Source: Candidatus Sulfotelmatobacter sp.
GTDB taxonomy: Bacteria > Acidobacteriota > Terriglobia > Terriglobales > SbA1
Reading direction: 5' to 3'
Length of the DNA stretch: 6,685 nt
Assembly: GCA_030151135.1 (NCBI GenBank)
Contig: JASLEQ010000369.1
Span: 1-6,685, forward strand
Positions 1 through 6,685 of the stretch are shown piece by piece. The position numbers and the translations under genes were made by a program. Position 1 is the stretch's first letter. Each line of letters begins with the position of its first letter. Under the pieces are notes generated by a model. That model was not told the origin of the DNA, made no database searches, and saw nothing but the letters and a program-made list of their open reading frames with translations.

Positions 1-387
1 ATGGATTTGAGTTTGGTGACTCCAGCCACGGGTTGATCCGATTTTGTGAACGATCTCACCATTGCCGAGCTTTTCCATGAGACTGGGGGCGGCGGAAACA
101 AGCTCTCGACCGCTGGAGGCCACGGTTGGACCGATTCCGAAGACGACGCCGGTGATGATGAGAGCAAGGATCACGTAGACCTCGGCGATGGACAGCGCCC
201 GCGATCCTCTGGAGATGGCATGCCAACGCTGCACACGCGAAACCAGGGGGGAAACCAGATACGCGAAGAAAATCCCCATAAGGAACGCGAGGAGGGTGTG
301 ACGAGCACCATAGACGAACGCCGCCCCTACGAAAAGGATGAACAGAGTGCGCGCGACCCTAAGGGTTCGTGGATCGAGAATTGGCAT
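1..387 (-). CDS. AI-2E family transporter, N-terminal part (runs off left edge)
   Basis: This is the first 129 codons of an inner-membrane permease; the C-terminal part lies outside the window. The visible protein has hydrophobic segments at about residues 11-28, 31-50 and 66-88. The pattern 'LLAFLMGIFFAYLVSPLV', followed by a basic loop, another hydrophobic segment and then 'GPTVASSGRELVSAAPSLMEKL', is the typical start of the AI-2E/PerM/YdiK family (PF01594 type). Members of that family have been linked to export of autoinducer-2 or to ion/proton antiport, but most have no known substrate. ATG at 387 is the first possible ATG start, because an in-frame TGA lies five codons upstream. The Shine-Dalgarno is weak (GAAAGA-like). 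The start lies inside the 3' end of the upstream gene (29-bp overlap), which suggests co-transcription and translational coupling. The family call is fairly sure; the substrate is unknown. Confidence 0.8.
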   Translation of the reverse strand, partial: MPILDPRTLRVARTLFILFVGAAFVYGARHTLLAFLMGIFFAYLVSPLVSRVQRWHAISRGSRALSIAEVYVILALIITGVVFGIGPTVASSGRELVSAAPSLMEKLGNGEIVHKIGSTRGWSHQTQIH

Positions 388-1330
388 ACTGATCTTTCAT
401 AGAGCGAGGCTGCGCATCGGCAGCCGAGGAGTTTTGGCTCTTGCGATAGTTGAAATATGTATCGTCTTCGTGAGAGTGGTGAGGAACAAGGAAAAAAACC
501 TTGGCGGACGCCGACATTGCGTAGTGTTTTGGCAGCCAGATGTTGTCGCCGACCGGAGCCTTTTCAAGTTCGAAACGGGTTCCAGGTTCCACCTGCGCAA
601 GGAAACCTTCGATACTCACCGGCCGAATGACGTGAGCCTCGACTTTGACCCATTGATAAGTTTCCGAATCGATCCATAGTTTGCCTTCCATACCGGGAAG
701 GACCTGGGTATCGCGATTAGGAGGTTTATACCCGGGGCGCGGGGTAGCTTTGAGAACGTAGACTTTGCGGTCGCCGAGAGTCTGCTGGCCTTCGGAAGCA
801 AAATCGAAGGCTTTGGTCAATTGCTGAAGCATTTGATGATCACGACGGCGACTGGCCTGGTATTTGGCGATGCGTTGCGACCGTTGCGCCGGTGACTCGG
901 CTTTTCGGTGGGCCAGCATCTGCTCGTATTTCTTCTGCTGTTCTACTCTTTGGGCGCCAGTCAGTTCTTTGCCATTGATCGCGATGAGGCGCTCGTAGGG
1001 TGACCCAAGCACGGTTGTCACCTGGTAGGTCTTGGAACCGTCCGCGTCGCGATCTGTTTCCTCGTTATCGTAATTTGGCGCGGCATCCCAGTCGCGATTG
1101 TTGGCCTGGACCGATTTCTGAATGATGGCGGCTAGATCTTCGTGGGTCTCTTGTGCAGGGGTCTGTTGGGCGACGCAATACGGAACAAGCACGATGCTTA
1201 ATGCCGCCATCACGCCAGCAGCAAGCACGAAGCCGAAAATTGAGGAACTGGCCGAGTACATCTCGGTTGGGTTGAGTGATTTCAGTTCATTGAGGTGGAG
1301 ACACGCCCGAAGCTTTCCCATGGAAGCCAT
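359..1330 (-). CDS. Exported LolA-like periplasmic protein of unknown function
   Basis: This 323-residue protein is probably secreted. A hydrophobic stretch at about residues 31-50 follows a mildly basic N-terminus, with a plausible signal peptidase I site after 'YCVA' (residue 54). The mature part begins with an acidic segment (about 84-98) and a strand-like segment 'TYQVTTVLGSPYERLIAINGKEL'. A highly charged Gln/Lys/Arg-rich helical region follows (about 125-172). A C-terminal half resembles LolA/outer-membrane lipoprotein-sorting folds: 'GKLWIDSETYQWVKVEA' (216-232), 'SIEGFLAQVEPGTRFELE' and 'NIWLPKHY'. This resemblance is a pattern-level judgement; no catalytic residues are visible and I assign no reaction. 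The start is uncertain: Met1, Met4 and Met24 are all possible and none has a strong ribosome site. Starts before Met24 keep the basic residues expected ahead of a signal peptide. Its stop lies inside the AI-2E family gene, so the two are probably one transcript. Confidence 0.75.
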   Translation of the reverse strand: MASMGKLRACLHLNELKSLNPTEMYSASSSIFGFVLAAGVMAALSIVLVPYCVAQQTPAQETHEDLAAIIQKSVQANNRDWDAAPNYDNEETDRDADGSKTYQVTTVLGSPYERLIAINGKELTGAQRVEQQKKYEQMLAHRKAESPAQRSQRIAKYQASRRRDHQMLQQLTKAFDFASEGQQTLGDRKVYVLKATPRPGYKPPNRDTQVLPGMEGKLWIDSETYQWVKVEAHVIRPVSIEGFLAQVEPGTRFELEKAPVGDNIWLPKHYAMSASAKVFFLVPHHSHEDDTYFNYRKSQNSSAADAQPRSMKDQYANSRSTNP

Positions 1331-1522
1331 TGACTCGGCATATTTAGATGGCTGTCGGGAGTGAGGCAGTTTTCTTCGAAATCGGAAGTGGAATCAGAGT
1401 TGTCGACGTACCTTTTTGCGCGAGCGTGCGACGGTTGGGAGATTCGATTCGGAGCGCGGTCCGGCTGTTGCCAGCGATTCGTGGAAACTCATGAGGAATG
1501 TAAGCGCTGTGAAGTTGGCTGG
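1331..1522. other. Intergenic gap without a recognised signal
   Basis: This 192-bp stretch separates the TetR gene from the LolA-like gene, both on the minus strand. I see no convincing sigma-70 promoter, no strong hairpin followed by a T-run, and no credible small gene. It should contain any promoter that drives the LolA-like and AI-2E genes independently of TetR. A minus-strand TCGACA (1399-1404) could serve as a -35 element, but no matching -10 follows at the usual distance. An AGATTCGAT at 1440-1448 repeats, in inverted orientation, nine bases of the putative TetR operator. Confidence 0.5.
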
Positions 1523-2206
1523 TCAGAAGGCGGGGAGGCGAGAAGAGTGTTTGTGGGCCCGCATGGACTTGCGTCGTCTGCTGTGCGCGCACTTGGCTCC
1601 GCCCAGTACGAGAGTGACGAGGCGATTCACGAAATCGGGAGTGAGTTGGTCGTGTTGGATGAGGAAACGCATGTAGATGGGGCCGTAGAGAGAATCCAGA
1701 AGGAGGTCGAGATCAGTATTTCTGGGCAGTTCGCGACGGCGGATCGCGCGTTCCAGCGTGGCGTAAGCCTCGCGGCGGCGAGGCCAAAGAAAGCGGTTGC
1801 GAAAGGCTGCGATCAAGTCTTTATCGCTCTGGCCAGCGGCGAGAATTGCGGCGACGATGCGGCCGCGACGACTACGAAACACCTTTACCAACTGTCGCAT
1901 CTGCCGGGACAAATCCGTGTAGACCGATCCGGTATCAGGGAAGCCCAGATGATGGGTTGTGCTGCTGGCGAAGGCATCGGCGATGAGGGCCCCTTTATCA
2001 GGCCACCAGCGGTATACCGTGGCTTTGCCGACCTCGGCCCGGTCGGCAACCTCCTCGATGGTGAAGTTAGCGAATCCGCCCTCACTCAGGAGTTTTAGGG
2101 TGGAGCGCAGTATGGCGAGCCGCGCTTTTTCGCTGCGAGGGCGTCCGGGTGGGCGTTTACCGTTGCCATTTTCACTGGGTGAGGGGATGGGCAAGGTATG
2201 GCGCAT
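1523..2206 (-). CDS. TetR/AcrR family transcriptional repressor
   Basis: This 227-residue protein (with the start chosen here) is probably the local repressor of the divergent efflux pump. Residues 17-29 form a basic 'RPPGRPRS' AT-hook-like arm. Residues 28-75 hold the TetR helix-turn-helix: 'ARLAILRSTLKLL', then 'FTIEEVADRAEVGKATVYRW' followed by 'WPDKGALI', matching the family's 'T-I-E-x-V-A-x-R-A-G-V-G-K-A-T-x-Y-R-x-W' signature. The rest is the helical ligand and dimer domain; 'LLLDSLYGPIYMRFL' near residues 168-182 resembles the C-terminal domain of the TetR_C_11 type. The open frame continues to an ATG at 2329, but that would add 41 residues unlike any TetR and would put the palindromic operator inside the gene, so ATG 2206 is preferred. 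No strong Shine-Dalgarno precedes it. The C-terminus ends in a basic tail. Divergent placement from an RND pump is the classic AcrR-like layout. The inducing ligand is unknown. Confidence 0.93.
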   Translation of the reverse strand: MRHTLPIPSPSENGNGKRPPGRPRSEKARLAILRSTLKLLSEGGFANFTIEEVADRAEVGKATVYRWWPDKGALIADAFASSTTHHLGFPDTGSVYTDLSRQMRQLVKVFRSRRGRIVAAILAAGQSDKDLIAAFRNRFLWPRRREAYATLERAIRRRELPRNTDLDLLLDSLYGPIYMRFLIQHDQLTPDFVNRLVTLVLGGAKCAHSRRRKSMRAHKHSSRLPAF

Positions 2207-2221
2207 AACGCTAAGGTACCA

Positions 2222-2227
2222 TATAAT
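2222..2227 (+). promoter_or_regulatory. Candidate -10 element of the efflux operon promoter
   Basis: A perfect TATAAT lies 16 bp downstream of the TetR start codon in the divergent region. Transcription from it would start near 2233-2235, just before the inverted repeat at 2241-2272, so a bound repressor could block early elongation or polymerase binding. No good -35 match sits 16-18 bp upstream (the bases there read like TGGCGC), so an activator or a non-standard sigma contact would be needed. The call is tentative. Confidence 0.3.
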
Positions 2228-2240
2228 CCTGTTCATGTAT

Positions 2241-2272
2241 TTAGAATCCGATACGAATAGTATCGAATCTAA
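2241..2272. promoter_or_regulatory. Putative TetR operator: inverted repeat in the divergent region
   Basis: A perfect inverted repeat, CGATAC-GAATA-GTATCG (2249-2265), has 6-bp arms and a 5-bp centre. Outside it lies a second pair of arms, TTAGA (2241-2245) and TCTAA (2268-2272), offset by one base. A 17-bp core within a roughly 32-bp nested palindrome is the size expected for binding by one or two TetR dimers. It lies 35 bp from the TetR start and 78 bp from the permease start, so one bound site could control both directions. That this TetR is the binding protein is inferred from position. Confidence 0.6.
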
Positions 2273-2331
2273 GTGTTCATCGTCGGAAGTGCGATGGGGC
2301 CGCACAACCGGCAGTTTCATACTCAGCAATT

Positions 2332-2343
2332 AGGAGCAGGTGG
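2332..2343 (+). promoter_or_regulatory. Ribosome binding site region of the RND permease
   Basis: Two purine-rich candidates precede ATG 2350. AGGAG at 2332-2336 is the stronger match but sits 13 bases away. AGGTGG at 2338-2343 is weaker but has a normal 6-base spacing. Both support ATG 2350 as the start. The GGAGCAGG string here recurs just before the adaptor gene. Confidence 0.6.
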
Positions 2344-2349
2344 TATCGA

Positions 2350-5300
2350 ATGTGGATCGTTGCGCTAGCCCTGCGGCGTCCTTATACATTTATCGTGATG
2401 GCTATTGTGATTCTGGTATTAACGCCGATCACAATCCTGCGCACGCCTACCGATATTTTCCCTGACATCAATATTCCCGTCGTATCGGTGGTCTGGTTTT
2501 ATACGGGGATGGCGCCATTGGACATGGCGGACCGCATCGTGGCGAACTCCGAGCGCGGAATTACAACTACGGTAAACGACATTGAGCATATGGAATCCCA
2601 GTCGGTGTATGGGTTGGGAGTGATCAAGGTGTTCTTCCGGCCGGGAACCAACATACAGGGCGCGATCGCGCAGATCACGGCGATTTCACAGACCTCAGTG
2701 CGGAGCATGCCTCCGGGGACGACGCCTCCACTCATTATTTCTTACAGTGCGTCGACTACACCGATCATCCAGCTTGGTTTGAGCAGCAAGACACTGCCGG
2801 AGCAGCAGCTTTTCGATCTGGGACAAAACTTTTTGCGAAATTTTCTGGCGACGGTACCAGGAGCAGCGACTCCGTATCCTTATGGCGGCAAGATCCGGCA
2901 GATCCAAGTTGATCTGGATTTGCCGAAGCTGCAAGCCTACGGGCTTTCTCCGAATGACATTGTGAATGCCGTAAACGCGCAGAACATTATTCTGCCTACC
3001 GGCACGATGAAGATGGGCCCCCTCGAGTATGACGTCGAGATGAACGGGACCCCGGAGACGATCTCGGAACTGAACGATCTGCCCGTCAAGACGACGAATG
3101 GATCGACCCTATATATGAGGGACGTGGCGCACATCCGTGACGGATTCGCGCCGCAGACGAACATTGTTAGGCAAGACGGGAACCGGGGCGCGCTGATGTC
3201 GATTTACAAAAACGGTAAGGCATCGACGCTCCAGATTGTTTCGGGGGTAAAGGGGATCGTCGATCAGGCGGCGCAAGCGCTGCCGCCGGAGTTGAAGGTC
3301 ACCCATCTTTTCGATCAGTCGCTGTTTGTGCGCGCGTCGATTTATGGAGTCATTCGAGAGGCGCTGATCGCAGCAGTGCTGACGGCGTGCATGATCCTGA
3401 TTTTCCTTGGTGACTGGCGGCCGACGATCGTCATCTCGATCTCGATACCGCTATCGATTTTTGTCTCGATCATCCTGCTGGGTGCGATCGGCGAGACGAT
3501 CAACATCATGACGCTAGGAGGACTGGCGCTGGCGGTTGGAATCCTGGTCGACGATGCAACCGTGGAGATTGAGAATATCGAGCGCAATCTCGCCATGGGC
3601 AAGGAGATGCGGCAGGCGATTCTCGACGGCGCACAGCAGATTGCAGTACCAGCGTTCGTGTCTACACTCAGCATCTGCATTGTGTTTGTGCCGATGTTCT
3701 TTTTGAGCGGCGTCGCGAAGTTCCTGTTCGTTCCGCTGGCGGAGGCCGTGAGTTTCGCGATGCTTGCGAGTTACCTGCTGTCAAGAACACTGATTCCTAC
3801 GCTGGTGATGTACATCATGCGTGGACACGAGCATCGTGCGGAGGCACCCAAGTCGCTGTTTGGACGGTTCCAACGAGGATTCGAGAAGAAGTTTGAACAG
3901 TTCCGGCGAGGTTACGAATCACTGCTGGAGACCACGCTCGAGCATCGCGGGTTATTTGTGGTGTGTTTCCTGATCTTCTGCGGACTCTCACTTTTCCTGT
4001 TTTCATTCCTTGGGCAAGACTTCTTCCCGCAGGTGGATGCAGGGTTGTTACGTCTACACGTGCGAGGGCGGGCCGGATTGCGCGTGGAAGAAACGGCGCG
4101 GCTGTGCGATGAGATCGAAAACTCTCTGCGGCAGGAGATTCCGAAGGGACAGTTACAAACAATTCTGGATAACATCGGCCTGCCGAATTCGGGAATCAAC
4201 CAGTCCTACAGTTCGAATGGAACGATAGGAACGAGCGATGCTGAGATTCTGATCGCGCTTGATCCTGAGAAGCACATTCCGACGGCAGATTTGACCCGGC
4301 GCTTGCGTGAAGATCTGCCGCGGCATTTCCCGGGAGTGGAGTTCTTTTTCCAGCCGGCGGATATCGTCACGCAGATTCTGAATTTTGGAATTCCCGCGCC
4401 GATCGATGTGCAGGTGGTGGGAACGGACCTGCAGAGCAATTACGGGATCGCCCAGCAGATTGCCGGAAGGATGCGTCATATTCCGGGGACGGCGGATGTG
4501 CACGTGCAGCAGTTGATGTCATTGCCGACGCTTTACATGGACATTCACCGGACGCGGGTGAATCAGGTCGGGCTGACGGCAAGGGAAGTTGCGCAGAGCG
4601 CGTTGGTTTCACTGAGCGGAAGTTTCCAGACGGCACCGAACTTCTGGCTGAATCCGCACAATGAAGTGACGTATCAGATGGCGGTGCAGTCTCCGCAATA
4701 CAGGATGACGGATTTACAGGATCTAATGAACATCCCGGTAATTTCTGGACAGGGGCCGCAATTGATGGGGAACCTGGTGCAGATCAGTCCGACGGTGCGT
4801 CCAGCGACGGTGAATCACTACAACGTGCAGCCGATCATCGACGTATACGCCAGCACGCAGGACCGGGATTTGGGAGCGGTGGCGGCAGATACACAGAAAG
4901 TTCTGGCAACCTTCAACGACAAGCTTCCGCGGGGCACGCACATTGTGGTTCGGGGCCAGGTTTCAACGATGCGGTCCTCATTTATCGGGCTAGGCATCGG
5001 ATTAGTGGGCGCTATCGGGCTGGTCTACTTGTTGATTGTGATCAACTTTCAGTCGTGGCTGGATCCATTCATCATTATTGCGGCGTTGCCGGGCGCCCTG
5101 GCCGGGATTTGCTGGTTCCTGCTGCTGACACGCACGACGCTCAACGTTCCGTCCCTGACCGGGGCTGTGATGTGCATGGGGGTGGCCACCGCGAACTCGA
5201 TTCTGATGGTGAGTTTCGCGCGTGAGCAGATGGATGAAGGAGTACCAGCAGTGCGGGCCGCGGTAGCGGCGGGATATACGCGGGTCCGACCGGTGCTGAT

Positions 5301-5499
5301 GACGGCGCTGGCTATGATTATCGGAATGGTGCCCATGGCGCTGGGCTTCGGGGAAGGCGGCGAGCAGAACGCGCCGCTAGGACGAGCGGTGATCGGCGGC
5401 CTGTTATTCGCGACAGTGGCGACGTTGTTTTTCGTCCCCAGCGTTTTCGCGATTTTCCACAGCCGACGAGAGGCGAAACGTGCTCGCGAGCAAGCATAA
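2350..5499 (+). CDS. RND efflux permease, HAE (AcrB/MdtB-like) type
   Basis: This 1049-residue inner-membrane pump matches the AcrB family in length and layout. TM1 (about 10-30) is followed by 'PTDIFPDINIPVV'. A first periplasmic porter/docking loop spans about 35-330, TM2-TM6 about 333-486, a cytoplasmic linker about 490-530, TM7 about 534-553, a second periplasmic loop about 557-873, and TM8-TM12 about 876-1036. It should trade proton influx for export of hydrophobic compounds or drugs, working as a trimer with the adaptor encoded next. TM4 keeps both proton-relay aspartates (D401, D402 in 'VGILVDDATVEIEN'), which argues against a CusA-type metal pump. TM11 keeps R978 and T985, equivalent to AcrB R971 and T978. 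The TM10 lysine equivalent to AcrB K940 is replaced by alanine (A948 in 'GVATANSILMVSFA'). The gene is intact, without frameshift. It is probably repressed by the divergent TetR. The substrate cannot be read from the sequence. Confidence 0.96.
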   Translation: MWIVALALRRPYTFIVMAIVILVLTPITILRTPTDIFPDINIPVVSVVWFYTGMAPLDMADRIVANSERGITTTVNDIEHMESQSVYGLGVIKVFFRPGTNIQGAIAQITAISQTSVRSMPPGTTPPLIISYSASTTPIIQLGLSSKTLPEQQLFDLGQNFLRNFLATVPGAATPYPYGGKIRQIQVDLDLPKLQAYGLSPNDIVNAVNAQNIILPTGTMKMGPLEYDVEMNGTPETISELNDLPVKTTNGSTLYMRDVAHIRDGFAPQTNIVRQDGNRGALMSIYKNGKASTLQIVSGVKGIVDQAAQALPPELKVTHLFDQSLFVRASIYGVIREALIAAVLTACMILIFLGDWRPTIVISISIPLSIFVSIILLGAIGETINIMTLGGLALAVGILVDDATVEIENIERNLAMGKEMRQAILDGAQQIAVPAFVSTLSICIVFVPMFFLSGVAKFLFVPLAEAVSFAMLASYLLSRTLIPTLVMYIMRGHEHRAEAPKSLFGRFQRGFEKKFEQFRRGYESLLETTLEHRGLFVVCFLIFCGLSLFLFSFLGQDFFPQVDAGLLRLHVRGRAGLRVEETARLCDEIENSLRQEIPKGQLQTILDNIGLPNSGINQSYSSNGTIGTSDAEILIALDPEKHIPTADLTRRLREDLPRHFPGVEFFFQPADIVTQILNFGIPAPIDVQVVGTDLQSNYGIAQQIAGRMRHIPGTADVHVQQLMSLPTLYMDIHRTRVNQVGLTAREVAQSALVSLSGSFQTAPNFWLNPHNEVTYQMAVQSPQYRMTDLQDLMNIPVISGQGPQLMGNLVQISPTVRPATVNHYNVQPIIDVYASTQDRDLGAVAADTQKVLATFNDKLPRGTHIVVRGQVSTMRSSFIGLGIGLVGAIGLVYLLIVINFQSWLDPFIIIAALPGALAGICWFLLLTRTTLNVPSLTGAVMCMGVATANSILMVSFAREQMDEGVPAVRAAVAAGYTRVRPVLMTALAMIIGMVPMALGFGEGGEQNAPLGRAVIGGLLFATVATLFFVPSVFAIFHSRREAKRAREQA

Positions 5500-5527
5500 G
5501 TAAAAACAGATTGGCCTTTAAAGGTTT

Positions 5528-5531
5528 GGAG
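5528..5531 (+). promoter_or_regulatory. Ribosome binding site of the adaptor gene
   Basis: GGAG lies 5 bases before ATG 5537 and fixes this as the likely start, which matters because the protein has an unusually long N-terminal extension. A 10-bp palindrome, CCTTTAAAGG (5515-5524), lies immediately upstream. Confidence 0.65.
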
Positions 5532-5536
5532 CAGGC

Positions 5537-6685
5537 ATGAGCGTGCAGAACGAACAGAAACAACAACTCGAGGAGCGGAACCGACCGCAGGCGCAGGTGG
5601 GAGAGGAGCAACACGCCACCAAGGCTTCGGTGGATGACGAGATCGCAGAACTGGAGCAGCGCTCGCGTCATCAGACCCACAATATTGAAGCGCCACCTGA
5701 GATTCCGCCCGCGCCTCCGCGGCGAGCGCTGATGGTGGTGGGGGTCGCATTGTTGATCCTCATTGTTGCGGGGGCGATCACGTTGATGCTCCGCGCCAGC
5801 CATGAGCGGGCGCTGGCGAAGGAGACGGAGCAGGAAACCATTCCGACGGTGGCGGTGGTGCATCCTTTGGCGGAGAAGCCGGATGAGGAACTGGTTTTGC
5901 CCGGTTCGTTGCTGGCGTTCGAGGAATCGCCAATTTATGCGCGGACGAATGGATACCTGGTCCGCTGGTATAGAGACATTGGCAGCCGCGTACACGAAGG
6001 CGAACTTCTAGCCGATATCGACACGCCGGAAATCGACCAGGAACTGAACCAGGCAAAGGCAGCGCGAGAGCAGATCGTCGCGCAACTGGAACTGGCGAAG
6101 ATCAGCGCGGAACGTTGGGAAAACCTGCGCACGAGCGACTCGGTGTCGGCGCAAGAAGCGGACCAACAGACGAGCGGATACCGGCAGGCACAAGCAAATC
6201 TGGCGGCGTCGGACGCGAATGTGCGGCGACTGGAGCAACTGGAAGGATTCAAGAAAGTGTACGCGCCGTTTTCCGGAGTGATCACGAGACGCACGGTAGA
6301 TCCTGGTGCGCTGATCAATGCGGGCGCGCAGGCAGCCGGGAGAGAATTGTTCGACATCGCGCGAGTGGATCCATTGCGTGTCTACACCAGCGTGCCGCAA
6401 GCCTACGCGCCCTTCATCAAGGTTGGGGAGTCGACATCGGTAACGCTGCAGGAATTTCCCGGACAGCGATTTTCAGCGAAAGTAGCTCGAACAGCCGAGG
6501 CGATCGATCAAAATACGCGGACGCTGCTTACAGAAGTGGACGTGCCGAATAAAGACGGCCGGTTGCTGCCGGGATCATTCGGTGAAGTGCACTTTGCAGT
6601 GGGATCGAATGTGGACAAAGTAACAGTACCGGTAAATGCGATGCTGTTCCGATCCCAAGGACCTCAGGTGGCGGTGGTGGGCGCG
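5537..6685 (+). CDS. RND efflux periplasmic adaptor (HlyD/MFP family), partial (runs off right edge)
   Basis: The first 383 codons are present. The adaptor links the permease to an outer-membrane channel across the periplasm. Residues 1-62 are hydrophilic, rich in Gln and Glu, and end in a proline-rich stretch before two arginines. One membrane segment follows (about 64-85), so the protein is anchored by a helix and not by a lipobox cysteine. The first half of the lipoyl/barrel-sandwich domain is at about 131-165 ('YARTNGYLVRWYRDIGSRV', then 'GELLADIDTPE'). The alpha-helical hairpin spans about 165-237, and the second lipoyl half is 'YAPFSGVITRRTVDPGALI' (242-260). The beta-barrel domain runs from about 272 to 356, with the usual 'LLPGSFGEV' motif (343-351). 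The membrane-proximal domain begins near 360 and is cut off. The gap to the permease is 37 bp with no terminator, so the two form an operon. An outer-membrane factor gene is the usual next member but is not visible. Confidence 0.93.
   Translation, partial: MSVQNEQKQQLEERNRPQAQVGEEQHATKASVDDEIAELEQRSRHQTHNIEAPPEIPPAPPRRALMVVGVALLILIVAGAITLMLRASHERALAKETEQETIPTVAVVHPLAEKPDEELVLPGSLLAFEESPIYARTNGYLVRWYRDIGSRVHEGELLADIDTPEIDQELNQAKAAREQIVAQLELAKISAERWENLRTSDSVSAQEADQQTSGYRQAQANLAASDANVRRLEQLEGFKKVYAPFSGVITRRTVDPGALINAGAQAAGRELFDIARVDPLRVYTSVPQAYAPFIKVGESTSVTLQEFPGQRFSAKVARTAEAIDQNTRTLLTEVDVPNKDGRLLPGSFGEVHFAVGSNVDKVTVPVNAMLFRSQGPQVAVVGA

Noticed and set aside
46..402. A 118-codon plus-strand open frame at the left edge
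   Set aside because: Its translation is charged and featureless. The opposite strand encodes a clear AI-2E family membrane protein start.
1344..1592. An 82-codon minus-strand open frame between TetR and the LolA-like gene
   Set aside because: It overlaps the TetR 3' end in another frame, has no visible ribosome site and no recognisable sequence features.
1361..2098. A 245-codon plus-strand open frame
   Set aside because: It lies almost wholly antisense to the TetR gene, whose helix-turn-helix is unmistakable. Its translation shows no domain, and no ribosome site supports it. It is a shadow frame in GC-rich DNA.
2207..2329. Longer TetR start at 2329
   Set aside because: The extra 41 residues do not resemble a TetR N-terminus, and the longer gene would swallow the palindromic operator and the divergent promoter region.
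3422..3500. Dense TCGAT/GATC repeats within the permease gene
   Set aside because: They are explained by the codons of the Ile/Ser-rich TM3 stretch ('VISISIPLSIFVSII') and show no independent repeat structure.
5515..5524. Perfect palindrome CCTTTAAAGG between permease and adaptor
   Set aside because: The arms are 5 bp with no loop and no T-run, so it is not a terminator. It is too short to claim as an operator, although it sits next to the adaptor ribosome site.
5049..5995. Two long minus-strand open frames (5049-5750 and 5318-5995)
   Set aside because: Both are antisense to the permease C-terminus and the adaptor N-terminus. Their translations are Arg/Pro/Ser-rich and of low complexity, typical of reverse-frame reading.

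Overview
The window looks like chromosomal DNA from a Gram-negative bacterium with a moderately high GC content. It encodes a tripartite-type RND efflux pump, an exported periplasmic protein and inner-membrane proteins. The style of the proteins recalls Acidobacteriota (Terriglobia): an RND permease with a 'GVATANS' TM10 motif, an adaptor with a long cytoplasmic head, and a LolA-like exported protein beside an AI-2E family permease. This assignment is an inference from remembered family resemblance, not from a search. No rRNA, tRNA, CRISPR array, insertion sequence or phage gene was seen.

The left half is read leftwards on the minus strand. It holds a TetR-type repressor (1523-2206), a 192-bp gap with no convincing signal (1331-1522), an exported LolA-like protein of unknown function (359-1330), and the first 129 codons of an AI-2E family membrane transporter (1-387, running off the left edge). 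The last two genes overlap by 29 bp.

The right half is read rightwards. It holds a complete HAE-type RND permease (2350-5499) and, 37 bp further on, the first 383 codons of its periplasmic adaptor (from 5537, running off the right edge). An outer-membrane channel gene would be expected just outside the window, but it cannot be seen here.

The repressor and pump genes diverge from a 143-bp region (2207-2349). This region carries a clear inverted repeat centred at 2257, the best candidate operator, and a perfect TATAAT just upstream of it. The simplest model is that TetR binds the repeat, represses both its own gene and the pump operon, and is released by a pump substrate.

Most of the window is therefore an ordinary regulated efflux locus, and I see no evidence of a wholly new system. 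The points most worth a second look are the permease's loss of the lysine that corresponds to AcrB K940 (Ala948 here, with both TM4 aspartates kept), the operator architecture, and the adaptor's unusually long proline-rich cytoplasmic N-terminus.
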